Below, one piece after another: positions 1 to 5,819 of a DNA stretch of 6,585 bases. Source of the DNA: Acidobacteriota bacterium (GTDB lineage Bacteria > Acidobacteriota > Terriglobia > Terriglobales > Acidobacteriaceae); NCBI GenBank assembly GCA_003223595.1, contig QHVR01000057.1, forward strand, positions 1 through 6,585, given 5' to 3'. How positions within the stretch are numbered: position 1 is the first letter of the stretch; every line of letters starts with the position of its first letter. Under the pieces are notes generated by a model. It was not told where the DNA came from. It saw only the letters and a program-made list of their open reading frames with translations, and searched no databases. Position numbers and translations under genes: made by a program.

Positions 1-894
1 CTCGCATATTACGTTGAGGTTCCGGGCGTGATCTGGGACATTCAGCGGGTCGGGCCTTCCACCGGCCTGCCGACGCGGACTTCGCAGGGCGACATTCTTT
101 CGACCGCGGTTCTATCGCATGGGGACACTAAACACATCATGCTCATTCCCGCTTCGGTGGAAGAGTGCTTCGCGATGGCGACTGACGCCTTCAATTTGGC
201 GGAGCAGTTTCAGACGCTGGTATTCGTCATGTCGGATCTGGATCTGGGAATGAACAACTGGATGTCGGATCCGTTCCAATACCCGACGACTCCGATCCAG
301 CGCGGAAAGGTTCTGAGCAAAGAAGATCTCGACAAGCTGGGCGGATTTGCTCGATACAAGGACGTAGACGGCGACGGCATCGGGTACCGCACGCTGCCCG
401 GGACACCGCATCCGGCGGCTGCGTACTTCGCGCGCGGCAGCGGACACAATGAGAAGGCGCTGTACAGCGAACGCGCGGACGACTTCGAGAACAACATGGA
501 GCGGCTGAACCGGAAATTTGAGACGGCGCGCTCGTTCGTTCCCCGGCCGGAAGTCACCAAAGGCAATAACGCGAAGATCGGAATTATTGCTTACGGCACC
601 TCGCATTGGGCAATCACCGAAAGCCGCGATCAGCTCCGCGACGAATACCAGGTCGAAACCGATTACCTGCGGCTGCGCGCATATCCGTTCACGCGCGAAG
701 TGCACGCGTTCATTGAGCAGCATGAGCGCATTTACGTTGTGGAGCAGAATCGTGACGCGCAGATGCTCAGCCTGCTCAAGCTCGATTTGAAACCGGAACT
801 GATTACGCGGCTGCGCAGCATCGCGCATATTACCGGGCTGCCGCTGGACGCGCGGTCCATCACTGACGAACTGACCAGCATGGAGGGTAAATAG
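1..894 (+). CDS. korA: 2-oxoacid (2-oxoglutarate):ferredoxin oxidoreductase alpha subunit, 3' part
   Basis: The reading frame is open from base 1, so the gene begins upstream of the window; the GTG at base 28 is an internal valine, not a start. The visible 297 codons are the C-terminal half. The family protein is often about 600 residues as a gamma-alpha fusion, but the N-terminal part cannot be seen here. Diagnostic stretches are QRVGPSTGLPTRTSQGD near the left edge, the block DVDGDGIGYRTLPGTPHP around bases 361-410, and a C-terminal Rossmann-like domain beginning at AKIGIIAYGTSHWA. With KorB it forms the thiamine-diphosphate enzyme that turns a 2-oxoacid and CoA into acyl-CoA, CO2 and reduced ferredoxin in the cytoplasm, replacing or supplementing 2-oxoglutarate dehydrogenase. 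The stop TAG is followed directly by the korB ATG. Substrate preference for 2-oxoglutarate over other 2-oxoacids is inferred from overall resemblance. Confidence 0.93.
   Translation, partial: LAYYVEVPGVIWDIQRVGPSTGLPTRTSQGDILSTAVLSHGDTKHIMLIPASVEECFAMATDAFNLAEQFQTLVFVMSDLDLGMNNWMSDPFQYPTTPIQRGKVLSKEDLDKLGGFARYKDVDGDGIGYRTLPGTPHPAAAYFARGSGHNEKALYSERADDFENNMERLNRKFETARSFVPRPEVTKGNNAKIGIIAYGTSHWAITESRDQLRDEYQVETDYLRLRAYPFTREVHAFIEQHERIYVVEQNRDAQMLSLLKLDLKPELITRLRSIAHITGLPLDARSITDELTSMEGK
882..886 (+). promoter_or_regulatory. Shine-Dalgarno of korB inside the korA 3' end
   Basis: GGAGG lies eight bases before the korB ATG, within the last codons of korA. The korA stop TAG is immediately followed by the ATG with no spacer. 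This fixes the korB start and implies translational coupling, which suits two subunits needed in equal amounts. Confidence 0.8.
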
Positions 895-1953
895 ATGTCG
901 TCCACTACCGTGGAACCCGGAACCACTGCACCTGGCCCGAAGACTAACCGCATTGGACTGACGGTGGTCGAGTACAAGGGCGGAAAGACCACGCTCTGCG
1001 CCGGATGCGGGCACAACGCGATTTCCGAACGCATTGTCGAAGCCATGTTTGAGATGGGCGTGGAGCCGGAATTTGTGATCAAGCCGAGCGGCATCGGGTG
1101 CTCGTCCAAGACTCCAGCGTACTTCCTGAGCCGTTCGCACAGCTTCAATGCCGTGCATGGGCGCATGCCCTCGGTGGCCACAGGTGCGCTGCTGGCCAAC
1201 CGCAAGCTGGTGTGCATTGGCGTGAGCGGCGATGGCGACACGGCTTCGATTGGCATTGGGCAATTCGTACACCTGATGCGGCGCAATCTGCCGATCATTT
1301 ACATCATCGAAGATAACGGAGTGTACGGGCTGACGAAGGGGCAGTTCTCTGCTACGGCTGATCTGGGCTCGAAGCTGAAGACTGGCGTGGTCAACGATCT
1401 GCCTCCGATTGACACCTGTGCACTGGCGATCCAACTGGGGGCAACGCTGGTGGGGCGCTCGTTCTCCGGAGATAAAAAGCAACTCAGCGCCATGCTGAAG
1501 GCGGCAATCGCGCACAAGGGGACGGTCATGCTCGACGTGGTTTCTCCTTGCGTGACCTTCAACGATCACGAAGGCTCGACGAAGTCCTACAAGTACGTGA
1601 AGGAGCATGAAGAGACTCTGCAGGATGTCAGCTTCGTCCCGCATTTTGAAGACATAAACGTTGAGTACGATCCGGGTTCAACGGTTGCCGTTACCATGCA
1701 TGACGGATCACGGCTGCATCTGCGCAAGCTGGAAGAGGATTACGATCCCACCGACAAGATTCGGGCGATGACTCGATTAACTGAGGCGCACGATAAAGGC
1801 GAGGTGCTGACTGGCGTCTTCTACGTTAATCCTGAAGCACCGAACTTCCTCGATATGTTGAATGTCGTGGATCAGCCGCTGGCCACGCTGCCCGATTCTG
1901 TGACCCGTCCGGGCAAGGACGTGCTGGATGCTTGCATGGAAGAACTGCGGTAG
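895..1953 (+). CDS. korB: 2-oxoacid (2-oxoglutarate):ferredoxin oxidoreductase beta subunit
   Basis: A complete 352-residue protein of the usual length for the beta subunit, which binds thiamine diphosphate and one [4Fe-4S] cluster. Four cysteines match the cluster ligands known from archaeal 2-oxoacid:ferredoxin oxidoreductases: C35 and C38 (LCAGCGHNAIS), C69 (GIGCSSKTPAYF) and C219 (VVSPCVTFND). The thiamine-diphosphate/Mg site is seen as GDGD at 112-115 followed by EDNGVYGLTKGQ with N141. HGRMPS at 88-93 is also typical. The N-terminal ~20 residues (Thr/Pro-rich) look like a poorly conserved lead-in. The gene abuts korA with an upstream GGAGG, so the two should be co-transcribed. No ferredoxin-like delta subunit or further kor gene follows, consistent with the two-subunit type found in many bacteria. 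Physiologically it would run oxidatively in the TCA cycle or reductively for CO2 fixation; the sequence alone does not decide. Confidence 0.96.
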   Translation: MSSTTVEPGTTAPGPKTNRIGLTVVEYKGGKTTLCAGCGHNAISERIVEAMFEMGVEPEFVIKPSGIGCSSKTPAYFLSRSHSFNAVHGRMPSVATGALLANRKLVCIGVSGDGDTASIGIGQFVHLMRRNLPIIYIIEDNGVYGLTKGQFSATADLGSKLKTGVVNDLPPIDTCALAIQLGATLVGRSFSGDKKQLSAMLKAAIAHKGTVMLDVVSPCVTFNDHEGSTKSYKYVKEHEETLQDVSFVPHFEDINVEYDPGSTVAVTMHDGSRLHLRKLEEDYDPTDKIRAMTRLTEAHDKGEVLTGVFYVNPEAPNFLDMLNVVDQPLATLPDSVTRPGKDVLDACMEELR

Positions 1954-1995
1954 CAACAGCAGGGGATAGGGCGCAGGCGTCAGGGCTCAGTTCGA

Positions 1996-2196
1996 TTACG
2001 CGCTCTTGCGCTCTGGCTCGCCGGTATGTTCGGGGTTCTCCCCTGGTTCCGGGAAGTCCGTATCTCTGCCCTTCACCCTGGGGTCCTGGTCGCGATGGCC
2101 TAACTGGCCCTGCAAAGCGGCGTTTCCGGGAATCTTGTGATCTTCTGTTTCAGTAGCACCCTTCGCCGAATCCTGATCGAAGTTTTTGTGATCCAT
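1996..2196 (-). CDS. Small hydrophilic protein of unknown function (66 aa)
   Basis: An open frame with ATG at 2196 and stop TAA at 1996-1998. The protein is dominated by Asp, Glu, Lys, His, Gly and Pro, with no hydrophobic core, signal peptide or membrane segment. The middle and end read GQLGHRDQDPRVKGRDTDFP followed by EPGENPEHTGEPE. This looks like a composed, probably disordered soluble protein rather than the arginine/alanine-rich noise typical of chance frames here, and the codons are ordinary for the window. I have an impression of similar short proteins in Acidobacteriota but cannot verify it. It converges on korB with a 42-base gap and diverges from the 56-residue secreted-protein gene. 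The Shine-Dalgarno before the ATG is poor (only GGCTG is near), which lowers confidence. No function can be assigned. Confidence 0.55.
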   Translation of the reverse strand: MDHKNFDQDSAKGATETEDHKIPGNAALQGQLGHRDQDPRVKGRDTDFPEPGENPEHTGEPERKSA

Positions 2197-2210
2197 GACA
2201 GCCAGTTTAT

Positions 2211-2248
2211 GCTTCGGCGTTGTTGATTAGAATAGTATTTTCCGAAGC
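2211..2248. repeat. 7-bp inverted repeat flanking the AT-rich divergent intergenic region
   Basis: GCTTCGG (2211-2217) is the exact reverse complement of CCGAAGC (2242-2248). The 24 bases between are AT-rich and contain TAGAAT (2228-2233), a fair -10 hexamer for the + strand gene. On the opposite strand a TATTCT-like hexamer faces the 66-residue ORF. The placement between two divergent small genes would suit an operator or shared control region. No convincing -35 is seen in either direction, and a 7-bp repeat can occur by chance. Confidence 0.35.
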
Positions 2249-2263
2249 GGTGTCCCAGTGAAA

Positions 2264-2268
2264 GAGGG
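2264..2268 (+). promoter_or_regulatory. Shine-Dalgarno of the His/Lys-rich secreted protein gene
   Basis: GAGGG lies three to four bases before the ATG at 2272. The spacing is rather short but the match is clear and supports this start for a gene otherwise easy to overlook. Confidence 0.55.
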
Positions 2269-2271
2269 TAT

Positions 2272-2442
2272 ATGAAAACGTTGATTTTGATGCTCGCGAT
2301 GTGCTTTCTACTGAGCGGTTTCATGCTGGCGGACACCTCGCACGCGACGCTCACGAGCGTGAAGCATCCCAAGGTTCACAAACATAAGGCCCACAAGGCG
2401 ACAAAACACAAGACTCCCAAACGCAGCCACAACCGCGTCTAG
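2272..2442 (+). CDS. Small secreted His/Lys-rich protein (56 aa)
   Basis: A 56-codon gene starting at ATG 2272 and ending at TAG 2440-2442. Residues 1-20 (MKTLILMLAMCFLLSGFMLA) form a textbook signal peptide: a lysine, then an uninterrupted hydrophobic core, with likely cleavage near residue 20-25. The mature remainder of about 31-36 residues is highly basic, built of short Lys-His units such as KHPKVHKHKAHKATKHK. It should be exported and could bind metal ions through histidines, or anionic surfaces such as lipopolysaccharide, peptidoglycan or nucleic acid; these are inferences from composition only. GAGGG precedes the start. It lies divergent to the 66-residue ORF and tail-to-tail with cpoB, sharing the CTAG of the stop codons. 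Short His/Lys-rich exported proteins seem common in Acidobacteriota, but I cannot name a family. Confidence 0.7.
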   Translation: MKTLILMLAMCFLLSGFMLADTSHATLTSVKHPKVHKHKAHKATKHKTPKRSHNRV

Positions 2443-3278
2443 CCCCTGGTGCTAGAGACTCCAAGCTTGCGCATTCTCTCGCGCGCCTGCAGCGCTTCGG
2501 GCGAATGCGGGTAGCGCTGAACCACGTGTCGCAACTCGGCCACGCCGTCATCCTGCTTGCCGAGTTCGATGAGGGCGAATCCCTTTTTCAGCTGCGCAGA
2601 AGCAGCTTTATTCCCGCTGGGAAAATTCTGCAGGACCTGGTCGTAGCTCTGGACCGCCTGCTGATAGTTCGCCGCCCGGAACTGAATTTCGCCCAGGTAG
2701 AAATAGCAGTTTCCGGCGAGGTCGGTATTGGGATAAAACTTCAGGTATTCCGTGAATTCCTGCGATGCGAGATCATTCTTGCCGCCGGTGTAATCGCGGA
2801 CAGCGTTGTTATAGAGCACATCGGGCGGCGGAGCATCTTTCAGCGCCTGCTGCTGGGCTTGCGACTGGGCCTGTTGCGCCTGGATACTCTGCTGCGACGC
2901 CTGCATGTCCTCAAGCTGCTTGGTCACCTTCGCCAGGCGGACTTTGATCTCGTCCATTGTGTCGTTCAACGCCTGGATCTGGCCAGAGAGCTGGTCGACT
3001 TTGTTTCCGCCCTCGGACTGCTGCTTTTGCAGCGTGGTCTGGAGCGAGTTCAGCGCATTGGCGACTTTATTGACCGCATCGGTGTCCTGCTCAACCAGGT
3101 TCCGCATAACGCCCATGCGCTCGTCGAAGCTGCGCTGCATGGCAGTCATTTGCTCCTGCAGTTGCTGGACCTGGGTCTGCAGCTGGACCATCTCCTTGTT
3201 GACACCCCAGGCGGGAGCGGCGGTTAACCAGAGGATCGACAGCAGCGCGAAAAACGCGGAGATACGATGTGGTTTCAT
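2439..3278 (-). CDS. cpoB: Tol-Pal system protein CpoB/YbgF (coiled coil plus TPR)
   Basis: A 279-residue periplasmic protein, close to the usual family length (E. coli about 263). I chose the ATG at 3278 because it begins a signal peptide (MKPHRISAFFALLSILWLTA, likely cleaved after APAWG at residue 25) and has AGGG seven bases upstream; the frame runs open to 3422 but that extension is not signal-like. Residues 28-145 are a Gln-rich coiled coil (VQLQTQVQQLQEQM and following heptads), matching the trimerising N-terminal segment of the family. Residues about 152-275 form three TPR-like repeats: DVLYNNAVRDYTGGKNDLA, then GNCYFYLGEIQFRAANYQQA, then a third around AQLKKGFALIELGKQDDGVA. In E. coli CpoB binds TolA and coordinates peptidoglycan synthase PBP1B with outer-membrane constriction; the same partners here are inferred. 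It is the last gene of the Tol-Pal cluster. Confidence 0.93.
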   Translation of the reverse strand: MKPHRISAFFALLSILWLTAAPAWGVNKEMVQLQTQVQQLQEQMTAMQRSFDERMGVMRNLVEQDTDAVNKVANALNSLQTTLQKQQSEGGNKVDQLSGQIQALNDTMDEIKVRLAKVTKQLEDMQASQQSIQAQQAQSQAQQQALKDAPPPDVLYNNAVRDYTGGKNDLASQEFTEYLKFYPNTDLAGNCYFYLGEIQFRAANYQQAVQSYDQVLQNFPSGNKAASAQLKKGFALIELGKQDDGVAELRHVVQRYPHSPEALQARERMRKLGVSSTRG

Positions 3279-3426
3279 AGGAAATCCCTGAATACTTAGA
3301 TGCTTTGATTGTCCCACAGAGTGGCGCGATTCCGCGCAGTAAGACTGCACCGGAACCGGAATATTCAACCTCGGAAGGGCAACCGCTTGAGCTTCCAAAT
3401 CGCCCTCCTCCGCTCGTTTCACTTCG

Positions 3427-3452
3427 CGGGGCGGACCAATGGGTCCGCCCCG
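3427..3452. repeat. Perfect GC-rich hairpin between pal and cpoB
   Basis: GGGGCGGACC (3428-3437) and GGTCCGCCCC (3442-3451) are perfect reverse complements around the four-base loop AATG. One more C-G pair at 3427/3452 gives an 11-bp stem. It starts 14 bases after the pal stop in the direction of transcription. No T-tract follows on the - strand, so it is not a classical intrinsic terminator. It could be a 3' stabiliser or processing site that lowers cpoB relative to pal, a partial attenuator, or a copy of a dispersed REP-like palindrome. Confidence 0.6.
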
Positions 3453-3466
3453 ACGAGGCTCGTTCT

Positions 3467-4204
3467 TTACTTCTGGTACACGAGGTGACCACGGCGGTTC
3501 TGCTGCCAGCAGGCTTCGTTGCTTTCTGTGCAGAACGGCTTTTCTTTGCCATAGCTGATCGTCTTGATGCGGCTGGCATTGACGCCGGCTGCAGTCAAAG
3601 CGCTCTTCACGGCACTGGCGCGCTGATCACCCAACGCCAGGTTGTATTCGGTCGAGCCCCGCTCGTCGCAGTGGCCTTCGACCGTGAAGTTCATATTCGA
3701 ATGCTGGCCGAAGAACTGCGCGTCCGCCTGTACGGAAGACTGCTGATCACCCCGAACGTCCGCCTTGTCGTAGTCGAAATAGACGTCCTTCACGTTCTGA
3801 CTGAACAACTGTTCGTCAGTGACATTGGTCGTGGGTGGCGGCGGAGGCGCCGAAGCCGGGGTCACAGTGAGCCGCGCCGTGGCCTCCTGAGTGCCGCCTG
3901 AACCTTTCGCTGCCAGGTGGTAAGTGGTGGATTCGGACGGCGACACGCTCTGCGACCCATTGGGCTGCACTGCGCCGATCCCGTCAATCGAAACATCCGT
4001 CGCATCGCTGGTCTGCCACGTGAGCGACGCAGATTGGCCAGCCTGAATCGTGCTCGGATTCACCGAGATCGAAGCTGTCGGCGCTGTCGGCGCTGGTGGA
4101 GGCGGTGGCGGCGGCGGAGTTGCTTTCTTTCCACAGGCGCCCAATGTCAATAGCGCGCTTAGGGCAAGAACCAAGTAAAACCACTTCAAATTTATGTGCT
4201 TCAC
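3467..4204 (-). CDS. pal: Peptidoglycan-associated lipoprotein Pal with Ig-like insert
   Basis: A 245-residue outer-membrane lipoprotein. Residues 1-24 are a lipoprotein signal peptide ending in the lipobox LGAC, with C24 the lipidated cysteine. A run of eight prolines (30-37) and an APTAPT spacer follow. Residues about 43-117 look like an Ig-like beta domain (SISVNPSTIQAGQSASLTWQ, later STTYHLAAKG), and then a second proline linker (120-124). The OmpA-type domain spans about 130-245: VYFDYDKADV, then VEGHCDERGSTEYNLALGDQRA. D180 and R195 correspond by motif to the diaminopimelate-binding Asp and Arg of OmpA. C225 and C232 sit in FCTESNEACWQQNRR, a common Pal ending. Pal anchors the outer membrane to peptidoglycan and binds TolB. 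At 245 residues it is longer than the roughly 170-residue E. coli protein because of the Ig-like domain. The start is GTG, backed by a strong GGGAGGA. Confidence 0.95.
   Translation of the reverse strand: MKHINLKWFYLVLALSALLTLGACGKKATPPPPPPPPAPTAPTASISVNPSTIQAGQSASLTWQTSDATDVSIDGIGAVQPNGSQSVSPSESTTYHLAAKGSGGTQEATARLTVTPASAPPPPPTTNVTDEQLFSQNVKDVYFDYDKADVRGDQQSSVQADAQFFGQHSNMNFTVEGHCDERGSTEYNLALGDQRASAVKSALTAAGVNASRIKTISYGKEKPFCTESNEACWQQNRRGHLVYQK
4074..4091. repeat. Tandem 9-bp repeat in the pal linker
   Basis: GCTGTCGGC occurs twice head to tail. On the coding (-) strand it encodes the duplicated Ala-Pro-Thr of the linker between the polyproline run and the Ig-like domain, the kind of repeat expected to vary in length between strains. 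Confidence 0.7.
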
Positions 4205-4211
4205 TTTTTAT

Positions 4212-4218
4212 TCCTCCC
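4212..4218 (-). promoter_or_regulatory. Shine-Dalgarno of pal
   Basis: Read on the - strand this is GGGAGGA, seven bases before the GTG at 4204. It is the strongest ribosome binding site in the Tol-Pal part of the window and settles the GTG start, which also gives a proper lipoprotein signal peptide. Confidence 0.8.
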
Positions 4219-4262
4219 GCGATCCCAAAAAACTGGGAATCAGACGAAGTATTTATTGCGAT

Positions 4263-5642
4263 TTACTTAAAACTCCAATTGGGTTGCGAGTTGCGTCCGG
4301 TAAAAGTTAATTGCTGAACTTTTGTGCCATCCGCCAGCATGGACCAGATTTGCAGCGTTCCCGAGCGGTTTGATTGGAAGACGATGTGACGGCCATCCGG
4401 TGACCACGAGGGGAAATCGTTGCGACCGCCATCGTGCGTCAACTGCACCCACTGCTTGCTGGCGATGTCCATGAGGTAGATGTCAGAGGAGCCGGGCTCT
4501 CCGGGGCCATACTTGCGGACCCAGGCGAAAGCCAGGAACTGCCCGCTGGGCAGCCAGTTCGGTGAAACAGCATAGCCTTGATCGGTCATGCGCTGCTGGT
4601 TGGTGCCGTCGGCCTCCATGGTCCAGATCTGCGGCAGGCCCGTGCGGCCGCTGACGAAGGCGATCTGGGCGTTAGTCTTGCGATTCCAAACTGGAGACAC
4701 ATCCGGCCCTTTATCGGCGGTCATGCGATGGGGATTGGCACCAGAGGCGTCGGAGACGTAGATCTCGGGCTCTCCGCTGCGGGATGACGAAAACGCGAGC
4801 TTGGTGCCATCCCCTGACCACGCCGGGGAAAGATTGGTGCCGGTCATGTGCGGGAAGCTGATCATGCGGTTCAGTTCGAGGGAGTACATCATGATCTCCC
4901 AGCCACTCTTGGTGAGCGCGCTAAAGGCCAGGCGCGTTCCGTCGGGAGAAATGCGGGGCGAGAGGGCAATGGAACCCAGACGAGTGATCTGGTGCTGGTT
5001 GGAACCGTCGTAGTCCATCGCCCATATTTCTTTGTGGCCGGTGCGGTCGCTGACGAAGTAGATCTGCGTCTCGGCGATCCCCTGAATGCCACCGCCCAGG
5101 CGATAAATAATCTCGTCGGCGAATTTGTGCGCCATCATGCGAGCAGCGGCGTCGGTCGCAGTGTCGTTGTACTGCTTGCCCAATACCTGCGGCGATTGGA
5201 TATTCTTGACGTCGTACAGCCAACCTTGAACAGTGAGCTTCCCGCCGGCCACACCCAGATTGCCGAATGCCAGCATGGCTGCATTCGGCGGAGGTGAATT
5301 CCATGCGATGAAGTTCACCTCAGCCGGCTGCGCCGGTACTTGCAGCGGATAAAAACTCTTAGAGACGAGTTCCACCACGCCGGAGACATCGAGGTCATTC
5401 CACAGAGTGTCGTTGAAGGTCTTCAGCAGCGCAGTGTTTTGGGCATCCGCAGTGGCGGGTTTGAAGTCGGATACCGCCAGACGAACTTTCTCGACGCCCA
5501 AGGCGGTGCCGGTTTTCACCCAGTCCTGCGCTCGCAAGCTGGTGCTAGAAAAGCAACAAGCCAAAATCAGAGCAAAGGAATATACGAGGGATCTCTGCGT
5601 GCTTCGACGCTGCCGGGACTGTGATCTGGCGGACTCGTCCAT
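4263..5642 (-). CDS. tolB: Tol-Pal system beta-propeller protein TolB
   Basis: A 459-residue periplasmic protein from the ATG at 5642; the family is usually about 430. Residues 15-39 carry an exported-protein signal (QRSLVYSFALILACCFSSTS, likely cut near LRAQ-D40). Residues about 50-180 are the TolB N-terminal alpha/beta domain (VEKVRLAVSDFKP, then FNDTLWNDLDVSGVVEL). From about 190 a beta-propeller of PD40/WD40-like blades follows, each with the pattern IYFVSDRTGHKEIWAMDYDG, e.g. LAFSSSRSGEPEIYVSDASG, IAFVSGRTGLPQIWTMEADG and IVFQSNRSGTLQIWSMLADG, with SPDG turns. In the known system TolB binds Pal through the propeller and is released by energised TolA. The start is uncertain: the frame is open to a GTG at 5780, in-frame ATGs exist at 5675, 5678, 5708 and 5735, and none has an ideal Shine-Dalgarno (GGAG lies three bases before 5708). 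I prefer 5642 for the most normal signal-peptide n-region. Confidence 0.92.
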   Translation of the reverse strand: MDESARSQSRQRRSTQRSLVYSFALILACCFSSTSLRAQDWVKTGTALGVEKVRLAVSDFKPATADAQNTALLKTFNDTLWNDLDVSGVVELVSKSFYPLQVPAQPAEVNFIAWNSPPPNAAMLAFGNLGVAGGKLTVQGWLYDVKNIQSPQVLGKQYNDTATDAAARMMAHKFADEIIYRLGGGIQGIAETQIYFVSDRTGHKEIWAMDYDGSNQHQITRLGSIALSPRISPDGTRLAFSALTKSGWEIMMYSLELNRMISFPHMTGTNLSPAWSGDGTKLAFSSSRSGEPEIYVSDASGANPHRMTADKGPDVSPVWNRKTNAQIAFVSGRTGLPQIWTMEADGTNQQRMTDQGYAVSPNWLPSGQFLAFAWVRKYGPGEPGSSDIYLMDIASKQWVQLTHDGGRNDFPSWSPDGRHIVFQSNRSGTLQIWSMLADGTKVQQLTFTGRNSQPNWSFK

Positions 5643-5673
5643 CCGTTTAAAAATACACAATTGTCTGTATGGC

Positions 5674-5711
5674 ATCATCCTAGTTGGATATGAAGGGATT
5701 CGCAACATTTT
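5674..5711 (-). promoter_or_regulatory. Possible sigma-70-type promoter before tolB
   Basis: On the - strand TTGCGA and TAGGAT are separated by 17 bases, each matching four of six consensus positions. Transcription would begin shortly before the ATG at 5642 and give a short leader. If real, this would let tolB-pal-cpoB be expressed apart from upstream tol genes. The match is modest and could be chance. Confidence 0.22.
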
Positions 5712-5776
5712 CTCCGTTGTTTTAAAGCTACTCATTCGGGTGATTCCCCATTTTGCACTCGTTGTGGTTCGTTGAG

Positions 5777-5815
5777 ACACCGGTGTACCACAGGAATTAC
5801 GGGACAGAGGTACAC
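5777..5815. repeat. Palindrome and inverted repeat in the tolA-tolB gap
   Basis: ACACCGGTGT (5777-5786) is a perfect 10-bp palindrome. Overlapping it, GTGTACC (5783-5789) pairs exactly with GGTACAC (5809-5815) across 19 bases. Both lie within about 45 bases after the stop of the upstream gene. No T-tract follows, so a terminator is unlikely; an operator or mRNA structure is possible. Confidence 0.4.
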
Positions 5816-5819
5816 AGCC

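Noticed and set aside
361..390. EF-hand-like loop DVDGDGIGYR in KorA
   Set aside because: This block is typical of the KorA family and there is no helix-loop-helix context, so calcium binding is not supported.
112..1644. A 510-codon open frame on the - strand opposite korA and korB
   Set aside because: It is antisense to two clearly recognised genes, is Arg/His-rich without domain character, and results from the third-position GC bias of the + strand genes.
1954..1995. korB terminator
   Set aside because: Only a four-base GCGC pairing (TCTT loop) is present nearby, inside the 66-residue frame; no stable stem with a T-tract was found.
2505..3227. A 240-codon Leu-rich frame on the + strand opposite cpoB
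   Set aside because: Its leucine richness mirrors the Gln-codon (CAG/CTG) richness of the cpoB coiled coil on the other strand; no recognisable domain.
3279..3422. Upstream in-frame extension of cpoB
   Set aside because: It would place 48 non-signal residues before a good signal peptide; the ATG at 3278 has AGGG at the right distance.
4221..4241. TCCC...GGGA hairpin with A-run between tolB and pal, as a terminator
   Set aside because: Only four pairs before a mismatch, and the T-run falls in the loop rather than after the stem on the coding strand.
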